DNA of 13,917 nucleotides from JADGQM01 sp964505935 (GTDB lineage Bacteria; Desulfobacterota; Syntrophobacteria; Syntrophobacterales; Syntrophobacteraceae): positions 1 to 13,917 of the forward strand of contig CAZDKX010000111.1 in assembly GCA_964505935.1 (NCBI GenBank), written 5' to 3'. The position numbers and the translations under genes are program-made. Every line of letters begins with the position of its first letter. Positions within the stretch are counted from its first letter, which is position 1. Positions 1 to 7,711 of this stretch are shown piece after piece. The notes under the pieces are model-generated. The model saw only the letters and a program-made list of their open reading frames with translations. It ran no database searches and was not told where the DNA came from.

Positions 1-21
1 GATTTCAGGAGAAAATGCTTT

Positions 22-432
22 TCACGAGTGCTTTGCAAAGATCTCAAGGAATCTCGACAGAGTCACGATAGGAATCTTCCGGTATTCCAGTCTCAAAAGA
101 TGTTCGTCGCCAGATATGATCCAGTGCACCTTTGCTGCTTCGGCGCACCAGATGAACTTGTCATCGGAAGGATCATCGAGGACGAATGCTTCTCCTTGAG
201 GAACTTCTACCGTTTCGAACCAAGGCAGGATCTCTTTATGGATAACGTATTCGATTTCACCCTGTGTCAACTGAAACTTTGGATATGCGAAGACTTTCAG
301 GTATTCGTCGATGATGGCTTGTGACACGAAGGATTGGATGAGTTTTTCTCTCCACAACGATCTGAGACGGCCGGGCTGTCCTCCAAAAAGCAGAGCCGAA
401 ATAACAACGTTTGTGTCCAACACAACCTTCAC
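22..432 (-). CDS. PIN-domain toxin of a type II toxin-antitoxin pair
   Basis: This is a PIN-fold ribonuclease of the COG1569 type (putative toxin component), expected to cleave RNA when its antitoxin is lost. Seen numbering from an ATG at 450: LDTN (Asp12), Glu49 in the IIDEY segment, the DDPSDDKF segment (Asp96/97) and SGDEHLL (Asp115). These are the expected acidic metal-binding positions. I prefer the GTG at 432 over the ATG at 450. It gives the family-like start MKVVLDTN, 136 aa, and a 4-nt GTGA overlap with the antitoxin stop, which suggests translational coupling; no good ribosome site precedes either start. The ATG would add six residues. Length is normal and the active site looks complete, so the toxin is probably functional. 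It is the downstream gene of the antitoxin operon. Confidence 0.88.
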   Translation of the reverse strand: MKVVLDTNVVISALLFGGQPGRLRSLWREKLIQSFVSQAIIDEYLKVFAYPKFQLTQGEIEYVIHKEILPWFETVEVPQGEAFVLDDPSDDKFIWCAEAAKVHWIISGDEHLLRLEYRKIPIVTLSRFLEIFAKHS

Positions 433-659
433 TGCTTGGATCGCGCCCACTGAATCGCTTCCACCACCGAATCTTCTCTAAGCCCAAGATCGGTCATCTT
501 TTGCTGGATCTGTTCGAGTTTGCTTTCCACTACCTCAACGGGCTTCAGAACTAATTTGCCTTCTTTGAGTTCGACCTCGAAGTACTTTGCGTTAGGCAGC
601 TTCGCAAGGATTTTGCGCGGTACAGTGATTTGATTCTTGGAACTGAGCCTTACTAGCAT
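429..659 (-). CDS. AbrB/MazE/SpoVT-type antitoxin
   Basis: This 76-aa protein has the swapped-hairpin AbrB DNA-binding signature at its N-terminus: LVRLSSKNQITVPRKIL at residues 2-18, followed by a beta-rich segment (FEVELKEGKLVLKPV). The charged helical C-terminus (about residues 42-76) would wrap the toxin. As is known for such proteins, it should neutralise the PIN toxin encoded immediately downstream and repress the shared promoter. The start is well supported: GAAGGA at 668-673 lies 8 nt upstream of the ATG, and a sigma-70-type promoter lies at 702-731. The gene lies between the toxin and the C-terminal end of the short helicase gene. Confidence 0.88.
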   Translation of the reverse strand: MLVRLSSKNQITVPRKILAKLPNAKYFEVELKEGKLVLKPVEVVESKLEQIQQKMTDLGLREDSVVEAIQWARSKQ

Positions 660-701
660 CTTTTTAATCCTTCAAAAATCGCATTCTCCACTTTCTTTAC
701 A

Positions 702-731
702 ATTTTACTTTATTCTTTTCTTATGTGTCAA
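702..731 (-). promoter_or_regulatory. Sigma-70-type promoter of the toxin-antitoxin operon
   Basis: On the minus strand a perfect -35 TTGACA (726-731) is separated by 18 bp from a -10 TAAAAT (702-707), in a strongly AT-rich stretch. The antitoxin ATG at 659 follows after a short leader with a GAAGGA ribosome site. It is the best vegetative promoter in the window. Confidence 0.75.
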
Positions 732-778
732 TCCTCAGCACTAGGAATTTTGCTATGCGGCGGGGATACCATTACCGG

Positions 779-2094
779 TCAAGCATCAAGGAGTCTTTCC
801 GATGCTGGCCCAGCACGCTCATTCATGTGATCAACATTCATCCCCGAGCCGACCAGGAGGTCGACGATCGCGTCCATCCGGTGTTTTCCGCCTTGAAATC
901 GCCAAAGAGTCTTGTCGCCAAAACCGCTTTCTAGCTGCGCCTGGGTGATAGCGATACGAGAACTTATTTCCGCCAGTACCTGCTCGGCAAGGAGGTTTTC
1001 ATCAAAGAGCGACGACCAGATGGGTTCAATCATTTCGTTTGCGTAGCGCTTCTCATTGCCGGCCCAGGCCGGAAGAAAGAATACCGATTTACCCTCCGTA
1101 TCCAAACCCGGGCGCCCCGCCCGACCGGTCCTCTGCACATAGTTGATGACCGGCAGATCCACAAAGCGCCCCTTTTCTGAGAATGTGTAACTGTCGTAGA
1201 GGATGACCTTTCGTGCCGGAAGATTGAGACCCATCTCCAGGGTAGAGGTGGCAACCAATACGTCGAGCGGGCCATGCCGGAATGCTGTTTCGGTGCTCAA
1301 ACGATCGGCTCGCGAGAGCCCTGCATGGTGAAATGCAGCGACTATGCCGGCCTGTCGCAGCTGCTTTGCAAGGGCTTCGGCTCTCTTGCGGGAGTTGACG
1401 AAAACGAGCACCTTCCCATGGCTGTCGGTGGTTTCCTGAATTTCCTCAAGAAGTATCGCCGGCTTGTCGGTGGTCTTGGAAAACCGGCGCACCTGTTTGG
1501 TGATCGGCACCAGTCGCCAACTACTTTGGAAGGTTCTCGCCTGCAGCCATTCTGCCAGTTCGTCCAGGTTGGCGAGGGTCGCCGAGAGGCCGATGATACG
1601 CATGAACGGATTCAGTCTAAGCGCCCTGGTGATCAGTGCTTCGAGTCGGGCCCCGCGTGGTCCCTCATTCAAAAGGTGCAGCTCGTCGATCACGCAGACG
1701 TCAATGTCCGCAACCCACGATATGGTTCTTTTCCAACTCCTGAGATAAGCGTCGAAGCGTTCGGGGGTGCAAAGCAAGACATCGGCTGAGGCAGGGTTGG
1801 TCTGTTTCCCCCCTTCAGGGCATCACCCGTGTAGATGCCAAATCGAATGCCGGGGTATCGGGCCTGCCAATTGTTACGTTTTTCCTCGGCGATGGCTTTG
1901 AGGGGCGAAAGGTATACTCCTTTGAATCCGCGTTCGACTGCGCCCAGGAGTGCCCACTCACCGAGCAGGGTCTTTCCCGACCCGGTTGGCATGGAGATGA
2001 TCCAGTGCTCACGACCAGACAAAAAACCCTGGTCGAGCACTTCCCTTTGGGGAGGGAAGAGTTCTCTGATGATAGGAGGTTCTGAGCCGAGCAT
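779..2094 (-). CDS. Ski2/Hel308-like DEAD/DEAH helicase, short form, split by a -1 frameshift
   Basis: The reading frame from ATG 2094 carries the N-terminal RecA lobe: Walker A MPTGSGKT at residues 35-42, motif Ia SPLKAIAEEK, and YTGD. It then runs out of frame and stops at 1690. The rest continues in the -1 frame down to 779: CTPER, DELH (composite residues 137-140), GLSAT (169-173), HHAGL, ATSTLEMGLNLPA (282-294) and QRTGRAGRPG (321-330). The two frames join at a G6-A3 run, 1805-1813. Composite length is 438 aa, so all helicase motifs are present but the winged-helix, ratchet and HhH parts of Hel308-type enzymes are missing. The protein may be C-terminally truncated where the toxin-antitoxin pair begins. 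It is related to the helicase at 2578 (shared PLKAIAEEKR). It could be a pseudogene, a sequencing error, or a recoded gene. Confidence 0.8.
1804..1810 (-). other. Slippery heptamer GGGAAAC at the frame junction of the short helicase
   Basis: In the upstream frame the codons read AAG GGG GGA AAC, so the heptamer is phased G GGA AAC, the X XXY YYZ pattern used for -1 slippage. A one-base backward slip gives the next codon CAG and enters the frame carrying all remaining helicase motifs. A one-base loss from the neighbouring G or A run would give the same picture. No downstream pseudoknot was established by eye. Confidence 0.45.
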
Positions 2095-2113
2095 CGGACG
2101 CCCATTCCCTTGA

Positions 2114-2181
2114 GTGTTTACATTTACACGTCTTTGAGGAAATATAGCATCAATCAGAACTTACTTACATAAAAATGTGTA
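2114..2181. promoter_or_regulatory. Divergent control region between the short helicase and the XRE regulator
   Basis: This AT-rich region has an extended -10 on the minus strand (TGC TATATT, core at 2141-2146), suited to the short helicase, whose ATG is at 2094. A 16-bp imperfect palindrome TACATAAAAATGTGTA (2166-2181) and a GTGT-N8-ACAC inverted repeat (2114-2129) are candidate binding sites for the adjacent XRE protein. A TTGACA at 2189-2194 has no convincing -10 partner upstream of the XRE start. Confidence 0.4.
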
Positions 2182-2221
2182 TAGAAGATTGACAATTCCA
2201 CATGAATGAGGAATTCTTTCC

Positions 2222-2575
2222 TTGGGACAGGCCGAGATCGCCGAACAGGTGAGCATGTGGAGGAGGTCCCTGGGACTCACCCAGGCACAGTTGGAAGAAA
2301 AGGCCGGTCTTAGCCATAACGCGGTCAGTCGCATTGAACGCGGAAATCACCACCCCCAACTCGCCACCATCTACAAGCTTGCAAAGGCCATGGGAATTTC
2401 TACCGAACAGCTGCAGTTCGGAAAGCCCCCGGAGAAGGCCCGAGTATCCTCAAGGGAACCCTTCCGGGCGCGCCTGATGGCGGATGTTCAGGGACTCGAT
2501 GAGGAAAAGTGCAAGAGACTCTATCCGCTTTGGGAGAGGTTGCTCGAGCTCCTGGAAGATGCCGACCGGGAATAG
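2222..2575 (+). CDS. XRE-family (Cro/CI-type) HTH transcriptional regulator
   Basis: This 117-aa protein has an HTH_3 domain at about residues 8-62: SLGLTQAQLEEKAGLSHNAV, then SRIERGNHHPQLATIYKLAKAMGI. A helical C-terminal tail follows (LYPLWERLLELLEDADRE), possibly for dimerisation. The start is a TTG with GAGGA at 2208-2212, 9 nt upstream; two nearby ATGs (2202, 2206) are out of frame. An internal ATG at 2255 would cut into helix 1 and is less likely. The stop is 2 nt from the ATG of the long helicase, so the two are almost certainly co-transcribed. The protein probably autoregulates the divergent promoters between the two helicase genes. Confidence 0.88.
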   Translation: MGQAEIAEQVSMWRRSLGLTQAQLEEKAGLSHNAVSRIERGNHHPQLATIYKLAKAMGISTEQLQFGKPPEKARVSSREPFRARLMADVQGLDEEKCKRLYPLWERLLELLEDADRE

Positions 2576-2577
2576 GG

Positions 2578-4925
2578 ATGGAAGCTTTCAACCAGTGGGA
2601 TTGCGGAGTTATTGGCGTGAATGAGCGTCCCAGGACTCTTCGTTTTTCGGAGATCTCCTGCGACCCTACACTGGCCGAAGCACTCATCGCCTTCCATGGG
2701 GACGATCGGTGGCTGACTCCCCCCCAGGCAAGTGCCCTGGAACGGGGGATACTGGATGCCGATGCTCATTTTCTCGTGGTTTCCCCAACCAACAGCGGCA
2801 AGACTCTGATCGCTATATTGAGGGTTTTTCATCAGGCACTGACGCGCAGAGCAAGATCACTCCATGTGACTCCCCTTAAGGCCATAGCCGAAGAGAAGCG
2901 CAGAGAGTTTGAAACCATTGCAGAAAAGGTGAAAGAATCCTCGGGGCAACAGGTGCGGGTCAGAATCACCACGGGTGACTACCAGCTCACCGATGACTTC
3001 ATGCACTCACCTCCACCGCGCGTTGGAGATGTCATCCTCTGCACGCCCGAGCGGCTGGAGATCCTCTTGCGGAACCCTGAGTACCATCCCTGGTTGAGCC
3101 AAATCAGCAATGTGATCATCGATGAGATTCACCTGCTGGCTGAGGAAAAACGGGGGCCAACCCTTGAGGCAGCCATTACTCGCGTCCAAATGATTGCCCC
3201 TCATATCAATCTCCTCGGCCTTTCAGCTACCGTCGGCGGAATTGCCCGTCTTCGTGATTGGCTCCAGAGTGCTGGTCGCCGTGTCATAACGATCGAGGAT
3301 TCATGGCGCTGCCCCCCCTTGCATCTGAGGGTCACTCAGGTGGAAGACAAGAACGCCTACCTCTGCCAACAACTGGAGAGCATCCTCAAGCTTCCGGAAC
3401 ATTCGGTCCTCATTTTCACCTATACCAAGGATGACGCGAAGCGACTGGCTCAGCACATAGAATCCAGTGTGGCGGTGGCGAATGGGCCTGGTTCCGACGG
3501 ATCGAGTCTTTCCGGAAGGTTTCAGACACGAGGAGTGAGTTTCTTTCATGCGGGACTTACTCTCCAACAGCGGAATTCGATTGCTGGGGCGTACCGCGAC
3601 AACTTACTGCGGGTGATTGTCGCAACGACCTCATTAAAAATGGGAGTAAACCTTCCTGCGACGCATGTTTTCATAAGAGATCACCTTTTCTGGGGAAAGG
3701 ACACCTCACCCTCACCGACATTCTCCAGATGCTCGGGCGCGCCGGGCGGGGGGATGCGGCCGGGCACGGTGAAGTATTGGTGGATGATGCCAAAATTGGG
3801 GAAATGTATGCGGAAAAGCTTCGTTCCATGGCTTTGCCGCCACTTGAACCCCGGATGTTCGGTACCAGCAGTAAGGAGGATTGGCGGAGAGATGAACGGC
3901 GTCGGGAGGAAGAGCAAGGCATCCTGCAGGCGCTGGTGCTATCGGAAATCGTTGCTTGCGGGAGAACGTCCGGCAGGAAGATTGAACAATTTCTGAGGAG
4001 CACCTTTTCTGGCTTTGTCTTCGGTTTCAGCGGAAACATCCACTCTGTTCTCCAGCATCTCCAGCAGTGGCATTTGATCGAACAAGTTGAGGGATCAGAA
4101 GACCTCTACCAATCGCGTCCCCTGGGGCGGACAACCTGCCTTACCGGGCTTCACCCCCAAACAGGTGCGGCACTTGGTGGTTTTCTGGTTGCCTTGATTC
4201 GCCTGAATGAAAAAGAAAGAGAGCAGGACCGGGACAAAGACAACAACTACCTTTCACGCCTTACCGATCTCGATTTCTTGTTTATGACCTGCGCTGGCCT
4301 GGAAATGTGTGACCACCTGCTGAGACCACCAAGCAAGAGTAGGATCGGTGCTATCCAGGACTATATCGAGCAACTGGATCCCGATGACAAACCCCTTGTG
4401 AACCTCTGGCGTTCAGAGAGCAATCCGGAACGGGGTCCTGGCCGCCTGCTCGGGTCTCTGAAGGTGAAGATTGAGTCTCAGCGCAAAGGCGTCGCCGAGA
4501 AGAAATTCTACCAGTTCATGGACGTCGCGATTCTGCTGCACCGCCATTCACGAGGGAAGGCTCTAGCTGAGCTTGCCAATCTGTACCAGGTTGACGAGGG
4601 CAAATTGGAGCAAGGCTTGAAGACCACTGCACTGTGGTTACTGAGCGGGTTGGCTCAGATCTGCGACAGCCGCAAATGCTACAAACTTGACTCGCTAATG
4701 TTGCGCATCCTGGAGCTCATCGAAAAGGTAAAATATGGTTCCGGCCTGGGTTCCCTCCTCAAGTTGGAGGGGATCGGCAAAAGGACGATTGAGAAGCTGG
4801 TTTATTCAGGTTTTCGAGAACTGAAAGACCTCCAAGCCGTCGGCAAGACAGATCTCATCTCCCTCGGTCTCGGACAAAAGCAGACCGAAAAGATCATCAA
4901 GGTGATTCGAAAGGCGCGAAGATAG
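2578..4925 (+). CDS. Hel308/Ski2-like SF2 helicase, full length, split by a -1 frameshift
   Basis: This is an ATP-dependent DNA (or RNA) helicase of the Ski2/Hel308 type. The first frame (ATG 2578, running to a stop at 3996) has a Q-motif-like LTPPQ, Walker A SPTNSGKT (about 69-76), TPLKAIAEEK (98-107), DEIH (182-185), GLSAT (214-218), HAGL (324-327) and ATTSLKMGVNLPA (349-361). After IRDHLFWGK the homology moves to the -1 frame: GHLTLTDILQMLGRAGR, a winged-helix segment (about 448-530), a ratchet-like helical region, and a C-terminal helix-hairpin-helix (LEGIGKRTIEKLVYSGF, about 735-765). Composite length is 782 aa, normal for the family. It begins 2 nt after the XRE stop. The frames join at GGGGAAAGG (3692-3700). 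As for the short helicase, indel mutation, sequencing error and programmed -1 frameshifting all remain open. Confidence 0.85.
3693..3699 (+). other. Slippery heptamer GGGAAAG at the frame junction of the long helicase
   Basis: The upstream-frame codons are TGG GGA AAG GAC, so the heptamer is phased G GGA AAG, again X XXY YYZ. A -1 slip makes the next codon GGA (3699) and enters the frame encoding motif VI (GRAGR) and the C-terminal half. The downstream sequence is GC-rich (GGGCGCGCCGGGCGG near 3734-3750) and could form structure. A purine-rich AAGAGA lies 13-18 nt upstream. Confidence 0.45.
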
Positions 4926-4960
4926 TGCCAACTCGCCTGCCTGCAACTCAACGATTTTGA

Positions 4961-5554
4961 TCAATACCGCTTTATCTTCCTGACAACCCGGCCAATGATC
5001 TGAATTTCTTCGGTGAGCACGATGTCATCATAGTTAGGGTTGAGAGGTTTCAGCACGGCGGTTTTGCCATAGATTTTATATTGCTTGAAAATCGTCTCGT
5101 TATCCTTCAAGGCAATCACGTAATGTCCGTTTTCCCATGCTGCATGCGGGTCCACCACGACGAGGTCCCCATTCGCGAATTCCGGCGCCATGGAATCTCC
5201 TTCAACTCGTAGCGCAAAGACTTCTTGTTTGGCAACATCGGTTACTACCCAGTCAGACACATCCGGGGATTGATAAGACTCAACCCAGTTTCCGGCGTTT
5301 ACCCAGGAAATGACAGGGACCAGATTGAGGGTGCCGATAACGGGAACGCCGAGCGCGGAAAGAAGTTCGTGAAACGGCACTAGCAAGGCTTCCGAAAGCC
5401 GCATGAGGGTCTCGATCTTGGGTACCCGCTCGCCTCTCTCCAGCGATTTCAGGTAGGCGTACGTGAGTCCCGATTTTCTTTCGAGCTGGGAATAGCGCAG
5501 CCCTAATGCTTTGCGCCTCACCTTGATCATTTTCCCCAGGCGCTTTGTCTCCAT
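4961..5554 (-). CDS. LexA/CI-like S24 phage-type repressor
   Basis: This 197-aa protein has an N-terminal HTH_3 domain (about 7-61: IKVRRKALGLRYSQLERKSGLT) and a C-terminal S24 peptidase domain. The self-cleavage site is VNAGNW (Ala87-Gly88). The catalytic serine is Ser121 in EGDSMAPEFANGDLVVV, and the general-base lysine is Lys157 in ETIFKQYK. By family knowledge, activated RecA triggers cleavage and derepresses the element. The frame stays open upstream, but the ATG at 5554 is chosen because GGAAGGGG sits 4 nt before it and the HTH begins just after. It is divergent from the excisionase-like gene at 5711 and convergent with the long helicase, 35 nt away. It is the likely master switch of the mobile element. 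Confidence 0.92.
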   Translation of the reverse strand: METKRLGKMIKVRRKALGLRYSQLERKSGLTYAYLKSLERGERVPKIETLMRLSEALLVPFHELLSALGVPVIGTLNLVPVISWVNAGNWVESYQSPDVSDWVVTDVAKQEVFALRVEGDSMAPEFANGDLVVVDPHAAWENGHYVIALKDNETIFKQYKIYGKTAVLKPLNPNYDDIVLTEEIQIIGRVVRKIKRY

Positions 5555-5569
5555 GATTCCCCTTCCATG

Positions 5570-5677
5570 AGTATATGGATTTACATACTTTTGTATCCTT
5601 ACATACAGGTTAATACCCATAAGTATGCGACGTGTCAAATATTTTGTATTGATATGCGAAATTTTGTTTTGTATTTC
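5570..5677. promoter_or_regulatory. Operator array and divergent promoters of the repressor / HTH switch
   Basis: The half-site TTACATAC occurs twice 18 bp apart (5581-5588 and 5599-5606). Inverted GTAT partners lie at 5571, 5593 and 5623, including the exact palindrome ATAC-TTTT-GTAT (5585-5596) and ATAC-N6-GTAT (5613-5626). A minus-strand -10 TATACT lies at 5570-5575, toward the repressor. On the plus strand TTGATA (5649-5654), 17 bp, TATTTC (5672-5677) faces the gene at 5711. This layout is typical of a CI-type autoregulated switch. Confidence 0.6.
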
Positions 5678-5710
5678 TGCTTCCATCGGTATCCAAATAG
5701 GAGGCAAGCG

Positions 5711-5896
5711 ATGCAAAAGTCTCTGTTCGACCTCAAAGAGGTTGCCGTCGTCACCGGGCTTTCCATGCACACAATCAGATCATGGGCTCACGCTGGCAAG
5801 ATTCCATCCATCAAAATGGGCAGTAGACGGATGGTCAAGAAGAAGGACTTGGAGGCAATGATCAATTCCGGAGTCGGCGCCGGGAAGAACAAGTAA
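5711..5896 (+). CDS. Small excisionase-like HTH protein
   Basis: This 61-aa protein has a single winged/MerR-like HTH (HTH_17 type): LKEVAVVTGLSMHTIRSWAHAGKIPSIKMG followed by SRRMVKKKDLEAMI. Such proteins act as excisionases or directionality factors, or as small phage regulators; which applies here cannot be decided. The start is fixed by a perfect AGGAGG (5699-5704) 6 nt before the ATG; the longer in-frame extension upstream is promoter DNA. A factor-independent terminator follows 20 nt after the stop, so this is a single-gene transcript from the lytic-side promoter of the switch. Confidence 0.82.
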   Translation: MQKSLFDLKEVAVVTGLSMHTIRSWAHAGKIPSIKMGSRRMVKKKDLEAMINSGVGAGKNK

Positions 5897-5915
5897 ATGC
5901 GCCGATTTCGGACTC

Positions 5916-5945
5916 AAAGGATTTCAGCCGAAATCCTTTTCTATG
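5916..5945 (+). terminator. Intrinsic terminator after the small HTH gene
   Basis: A perfect 10-bp inverted repeat AAAGGATTTC / GAAATCCTTT (5916-5925 and 5930-5939) with a 4-nt loop AGCC, continuing into a short T-containing tail. It lies 20 nt after the stop at 5896. Confidence 0.65.
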
Positions 5946-6294
5946 CCGCCCCAGTATGAAACCGGAGCGGCGGCTTTAGGCCAAAAAAAACCCGGTTCCC
6001 CGTAGCACCAAACGAACCCTGCTTATTGGGACGGGGGATGAGTTCAGTCGTCAAACCTTCGATACCGATTATGGTCAATGACGGGGCGGTGATCAACCCG
6101 CCAAATGGCACCTGCCCCGAGTTGGGCGGAGCCTGTGCAGCTCTTCGGAAAGTCACAAGGTTCGAAACGATACCGTCAGCAATCCCATGAGAAACCCAAA
6201 GGCTGAGCGAATAGGGCCCAGGATCCCGCTATGCATATCAGGCTGTTAATGCCTTGATTTCTCACAGATTGTATTTCAGTGCCTCTGATCTGCC
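5946..6294. other. Gene-free stretch between terminator and second HTH gene
   Basis: No convincing gene is seen. There is a short GC-rich inverted repeat (GCCGC near 5945, GCGGC near 5969), an A8 run near 5984, and only weak small open frames on both strands without clear ribosome sites. It could hold the promoter of the 6295 gene, but no good -35/-10 pair is visible. Confidence 0.4.
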
Positions 6295-6708
6295 ATGAGC
6301 TTGAGAGAACTTCACGAACAGTTGGGGGCGCCCATGACCCCTCATGAGGTAGCGCAGACTTTCGGTGTTGACGTACGAACGGTCCGAAAGTACGCTGCTC
6401 TTCTTGGCGGCGTAAAGGTTGCACCAGGATGCCTACGGTTCTTTGAAAATCGAATACGGAGGTTCTTTGATGCCAACGGAAACGATGAGACGTGGTGTCC
6501 TTCGGTGGCGCGGAGTCGTGAAGTCCAACGGAAAGATTGTGTCCAGCAAGTGGTTCAAGAAGGGGGAAAGAGAGAGACGGAAAGCGATAATCTGGGAAGA
6601 AGAGGAAAAGAAGCGGCTCGAAGAGGAAGCAAGGGAGCTGGATCGGCAGCGGCAGCAGAGAACCGAGATCGTCACGGACTTGCCGCAGCACTTGGACTGG
6701 GGGAATAG
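6295..6708 (+). CDS. HTH protein upstream of the integrase, unusually long overlap
   Basis: The first ~62 residues look real: MTPHEVAQTFGVDVRTVRKYAALLGG, then GCLRFFENRIRRFF, a MerR/excisionase-type HTH with a short wing. Similar small HTH genes often sit directly before tyrosine integrases. From about residue 63 the frame runs through the integrase coding region and its protein becomes Arg/Gly/Ala-rich and unlike a fold. A natural end near 6488 (TGA in the third frame) would follow a single-base indel. The start at 6295 lacks a clear ribosome site; ATG 6334 has a G-rich stretch upstream and is an alternative. The protein probably regulates integrase expression or assists excision. Confidence 0.6.
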   Translation: MSLRELHEQLGAPMTPHEVAQTFGVDVRTVRKYAALLGGVKVAPGCLRFFENRIRRFFDANGNDETWCPSVARSREVQRKDCVQQVVQEGGKRETESDNLGRRGKEAARRGSKGAGSAAAAENRDRHGLAAALGLGE

Positions 6709-7633
6709 CTACCTGGACGATGTTCGCAGGAGGTGCTCCAACAAGACTTATGATGAAAAGAAGAGTGCTATTGGACGTTTTCTGAGGTTCAGCAAAGGTA
6801 AAGAACTCTCAGAGATTACCCCTGCTGTTGCCCTGCAATATCTCCAGAAGCAGTTTGAAAAGCGTTCCGGACATGCTGCCAACAAAGATCGAAAGAATCT
6901 TATGACGGCCTGGGAGTGGGGTAGGAAGTATGTTGATGGATTCCCAAACTTGGCCAATCCTTTTGCTGCAGTCGAGCGATTTTCTGAAGATCCGTTACCT
7001 CGATACATTCCTCCTGAAGAGGATTTCTGGAAGGCTTTTGAGAAGTCCCAGGGCCAGGACAGAGTCATGCTCTCCTGCTTCCTTTATTTGGCTGCCCGGT
7101 GGGGAGAACTCTTCCGGCTGAAGTGGTCGGACGTGGATTTCCATCATGGCCAAGTTCGTTTGACCACCAAGAAGACTCGGGATGGATCCATGCGAGCTGA
7201 CTGGATCCCGATGACTGATGAACTCAAGTCCATTCTGCGGCACTGGTGGGCGAATCGCCCTTATCCTGATTCAGAATATGTATTCACGATGCTTGAGGAT
7301 GCTTCCCCCCGGTTCAGGCCAGGGGATCCGTTCAAGTACCGACAGCACGTTATGGGAAAGCTCTGCAAGAAGGCAGGAGTCAAGAAGTTCGGCTTTCACG
7401 CAATTCGGCATTTGACGGCTGTGCTTCTGTATAAGGAGGGAAAACCGGTAAGCATGATCCAGAAGATCTTGCGGCATCAGCATCCGACCACCACGGAGCG
7501 GTATCTTGCAAGCCTCGGCTTTGAGCTGAACGAAATGAAAGAGGCTTTGCAGGTGCTGAGCAACCGTGGGCCGGAGAAAGGAAGGGTAATACCCTTTGTT
7601 CAAAAGGAAAGAACCTCCCAAGTTGGCGCTTAG
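6470..7633 (+). CDS. Tyrosine recombinase / phage-type integrase
   Basis: This 387-aa site-specific recombinase should integrate and excise the element at the tRNA-Glu site found 79 bp downstream. The start is set by GGAGG (6458-6462) 7 nt before the ATG. After a charged, Lys/Glu-rich N-terminus comes a SAM-like core-binding domain (about 65-170), then the catalytic domain. Catalytic residues: Arg210 in AARWGELFRLKW, Lys234/235 in TTKKTRDG, His310 and Arg313 in HAIRH, His336 in RHQHPTTTERY, and the nucleophile Tyr345. All are present and the length is normal, so it looks active. The 5' end overlaps the preceding HTH frame. Confidence 0.95.
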   Translation: MPTETMRRGVLRWRGVVKSNGKIVSSKWFKKGERERRKAIIWEEEEKKRLEEEARELDRQRQQRTEIVTDLPQHLDWGNSYLDDVRRRCSNKTYDEKKSAIGRFLRFSKGKELSEITPAVALQYLQKQFEKRSGHAANKDRKNLMTAWEWGRKYVDGFPNLANPFAAVERFSEDPLPRYIPPEEDFWKAFEKSQGQDRVMLSCFLYLAARWGELFRLKWSDVDFHHGQVRLTTKKTRDGSMRADWIPMTDELKSILRHWWANRPYPDSEYVFTMLEDASPRFRPGDPFKYRQHVMGKLCKKAGVKKFGFHAIRHLTAVLLYKEGKPVSMIQKILRHQHPTTTERYLASLGFELNEMKEALQVLSNRGPEKGRVIPFVQKERTSQVGA

Positions 7634-7642
7634 GAGGTTCCT

Positions 7643-7667
7643 GGTATATCCACCCGGTATATCCACC
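7643..7667 (+). repeat. Tandem 13-mer GGTATATCCACC(C/G), candidate integrase arm sites
   Basis: GGTATATCCACC occurs at 7643-7654 and again at 7656-7667 with a 13-bp period, just after the integrase stop and 44 bp from the tRNA-like core. Paired short direct repeats flanking a core are the expected form of integrase arm-binding sites. Confidence 0.5.
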
Positions 7668-7711
7668 GAGTGTTGTTTAGGTCGTAAAACCCTTAACCTA
7701 TTGGAATCGTT

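Noticed and set aside
2189..2217. Sigma-70 promoter TTGACA-N17-AATTCT for the XRE gene.
   Set aside because: The -10 is poor and transcription would begin at or after the TTG start codon at 2222.
6038..6190. 50-codon frame on the plus strand (MSSVVKPSIPIMVNDGAVIN...).
   Set aside because: G-rich sequence runs straight into the ATG with no proper spacing, no recognisable motif, and a competing open frame on the other strand of similar quality.
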